From Thermoleophilia bacterium (GTDB lineage: Bacteria; Actinomycetota; Thermoleophilia; Gaiellales; Gaiellaceae): 6,406 nucleotides of DNA. This document shows positions 5,643-6,406 of the stretch, piece after piece. The notes beneath the pieces are model-generated. The model did not search any database. It saw only the letters and a list, made by a program, of their open reading frames with translations, and was not told the DNA's origin. The stretch lies in contig JAICTB010000129.1 of assembly GCA_025936595.1 (NCBI GenBank), positions 1-6,406 of the forward strand, read 5' to 3'. Position 1 is the stretch's first letter. Each line of letters starts with the position of its first letter. The position numbers and the translations under genes were made by a program.

Positions 5643-6007
5643 CAGACGACCGCCCGCGCTACATGATCTCCGTCGCGGCCGACCTCGTCGGCATGCATCC
5701 CCAGACGCTGCGCATCTACGAGCAGAAGGGACTCGTTCGTCCGCAGCGGACCGCCGGCAACACGCGCCTCTACTCCGATTCCGACGTCGAGCGGCTGCGC
5801 CTGATCCAGCGGCTCGTCTCCGAGCTGGGGCTCAACCTGGCGGGTGTCGAGCGTGTGCTGCACATGGAAGACGAGCTGGGACGCATGCGGCGCCGGCTCG
5901 AGCGGATGGAGCAGGAGATGCGGCGCGCGCTCGACGAGGTGCACCGCTCCTACCGCCGCGACCTCGTTCTCTACCGGCCGCCGAACGTCCCGGTCCGGAG
6001 CCGCTGA
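5639..6007 (+). CDS. hspR: HspR, MerR-family heat-shock repressor
   Basis: The 122-residue product matches HspR in size and layout. A MerR-type winged helix-turn-helix spans about 9-60 (MISVAADLVGMHPQTLRIYE, then KGLVRP, wing and YSDSDVERL), followed by a NLAGVERVL segment (66-74) and a coiled coil (about 75-105) for dimerisation. The C-terminal LVLYRP resembles the tail of mycobacterial HspR. In studied actinobacteria HspR represses dnaK and clpB with DnaK as co-repressor. The wing here reads RTAGNTRLYS instead of the GGGRRYS-type wing I recall from Mycobacterium, which may go with the lack of a classical HAIR operator. The GTG at 5639 overlaps the dnaJ stop (GTGA); AAGG at 5631-5634 is a weak, close ribosome binding site. 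An internal ATG at 5663 is possible but would shorten the N-terminus and lacks a site. Confidence 0.95.
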   Translation: MTDDRPRYMISVAADLVGMHPQTLRIYEQKGLVRPQRTAGNTRLYSDSDVERLRLIQRLVSELGLNLAGVERVLHMEDELGRMRRRLERMEQEMRRALDEVHRSYRRDLVLYRPPNVPVRSR

Positions 6008-6406
6008 TGGACTTCAACAAGCTGACGATCAAGAGCCAGGAGGCCGTCGCCGCGGCGCAGGACCTCGCGCGCCGGCGAGGCAACCCGGAGCTGACGCCGG
6101 ACCACCTGCTGCTCGCGCTGCTCGATCAGGAGCTCTTCGCCGACTGGAGCGGGCTGCGTGCAGACGCGGAGCAGAAGGTCGAGCGGCTCGCGAGCGTCCA
6201 GGGCGGGCAGCAGCAGCCGACGGCGGCCGCCGCGTTCTCTCGCGTGCTCGATGCCGCCGACGAAGAGCGGCGCAAGCTCGAGGACGACTACATCTCGACC
6301 GAGCACCTCTTCCTCGCGCTCGCTCCGGTTCCGCGCGAGGAGATTCTCGCGTGGATCAAGAAGGTGCGCGGCGGGCAGCGCGTCACCTCGCAGGACCCCG
6401 AGGGGA
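6007..6406 (+). CDS. clpB: Disaggregase ClpB, N-terminal part (cut by window edge)
   Basis: The first 133 codons are present. MDFNKLTIKSQEAV with TPDHLLLALL (30-39) and later YISTEHLFLAL (95-105) are the two halves of the Clp N-domain, and RGGQRVTSQDPEG (121-133) is the link into the first AAA+ module, which lies outside the window. The start is ClpB-like (MDxNKxTxKSQEA) rather than ClpC-like. ClpB is a hexameric cytosolic ATPase that threads proteins out of aggregates in cooperation with DnaK, DnaJ and GrpE. Both halves of the N-domain appear about ten residues shorter than in E. coli ClpB, at equivalent places. The ATG at 6007 overlaps the hspR stop by one base (TGATG), and CCGGAG at 5995-6000 is a well-spaced ribosome binding site, so it belongs to the same operon and should respond to the same control. 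Confidence 0.95.
   Translation, partial: MDFNKLTIKSQEAVAAAQDLARRRGNPELTPDHLLLALLDQELFADWSGLRADAEQKVERLASVQGGQQQPTAAAAFSRVLDAADEERRKLEDDYISTEHLFLALAPVPREEILAWIKKVRGGQRVTSQDPEG

Noticed and set aside
5663..6007. Alternative ATG start for hspR
   Set aside because: No ribosome binding site precedes it, and the GTG at 5639 forms the GTGA overlap also seen at dnaK-grpE and between the transporters.
6007..6406. ClpC or ClpA instead of ClpB
   Set aside because: The N-terminus (MDFNKLTIKSQEA) and the RGGQRVTSQDPEG link are ClpB-like, and the gene sits in a dnaK operon.
1..6406. Mobile elements, CRISPR arrays, tRNA or rRNA genes
   Set aside because: No transposase or integrase motifs, regularly spaced repeats, or RNA gene signatures were seen; the window is almost fully accounted for by the genes listed.

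Overview
The window is very GC-rich, with mostly G- or C-ending codons and GTG as the preferred start. It looks like a chromosomal fragment of an actinobacterium. A dnaK-grpE-dnaJ-hspR cluster is the actinobacterial heat-shock arrangement. Linkage to clpB, a DnaK with a Gram-negative-type insert and a non-mycobacterial HspR wing suggest a deep lineage (possibly Thermoleophilia-like) rather than Streptomyces or Mycobacterium. That placement is inference from gene content only.

Left part (1-1965): the first 27 codons of moaA (molybdenum cofactor synthesis) run leftward off the window. Only 18 bases separate its start from that of a rightward, very acidic 51-codon ORF that I do not recognise. 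Two EamA/DMT-family membrane transporter genes follow, sharing a GTGA overlap. A strong GC hairpin just after the second gene probably ends this unit.

Intergenic region (1966-2217): this is the main regulatory region. It holds the terminator-like hairpin, two matching palindromes with core TGGTC-N-GACCA, a third palindrome (GCCTGT-N4-ACAGGC) over the likely -35 element, an extended -10 promoter and a good ribosome binding site for dnaK. The classical HspR operator (HAIR, CTTGAGT-N7-ACTCAAG) is not there.

Right part (2218-6406): dnaK, grpE, dnaJ, hspR and the start of clpB are packed with overlaps of 4 or 1 bases, or a 6-base gap, so they are almost certainly one operon. DnaK with DnaJ and GrpE refolds clients, and ClpB with them dissolves aggregates. 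HspR is the expected repressor, using DnaK as co-repressor in studied relatives. The whole disaggregation machine and its presumed thermosensor-repressor are thus encoded together. I found no mobile element, CRISPR array, RNA gene or clearly new system. The points most worth a second look are the non-HAIR operators, the DnaK insert and the shortened ClpB N-domain.
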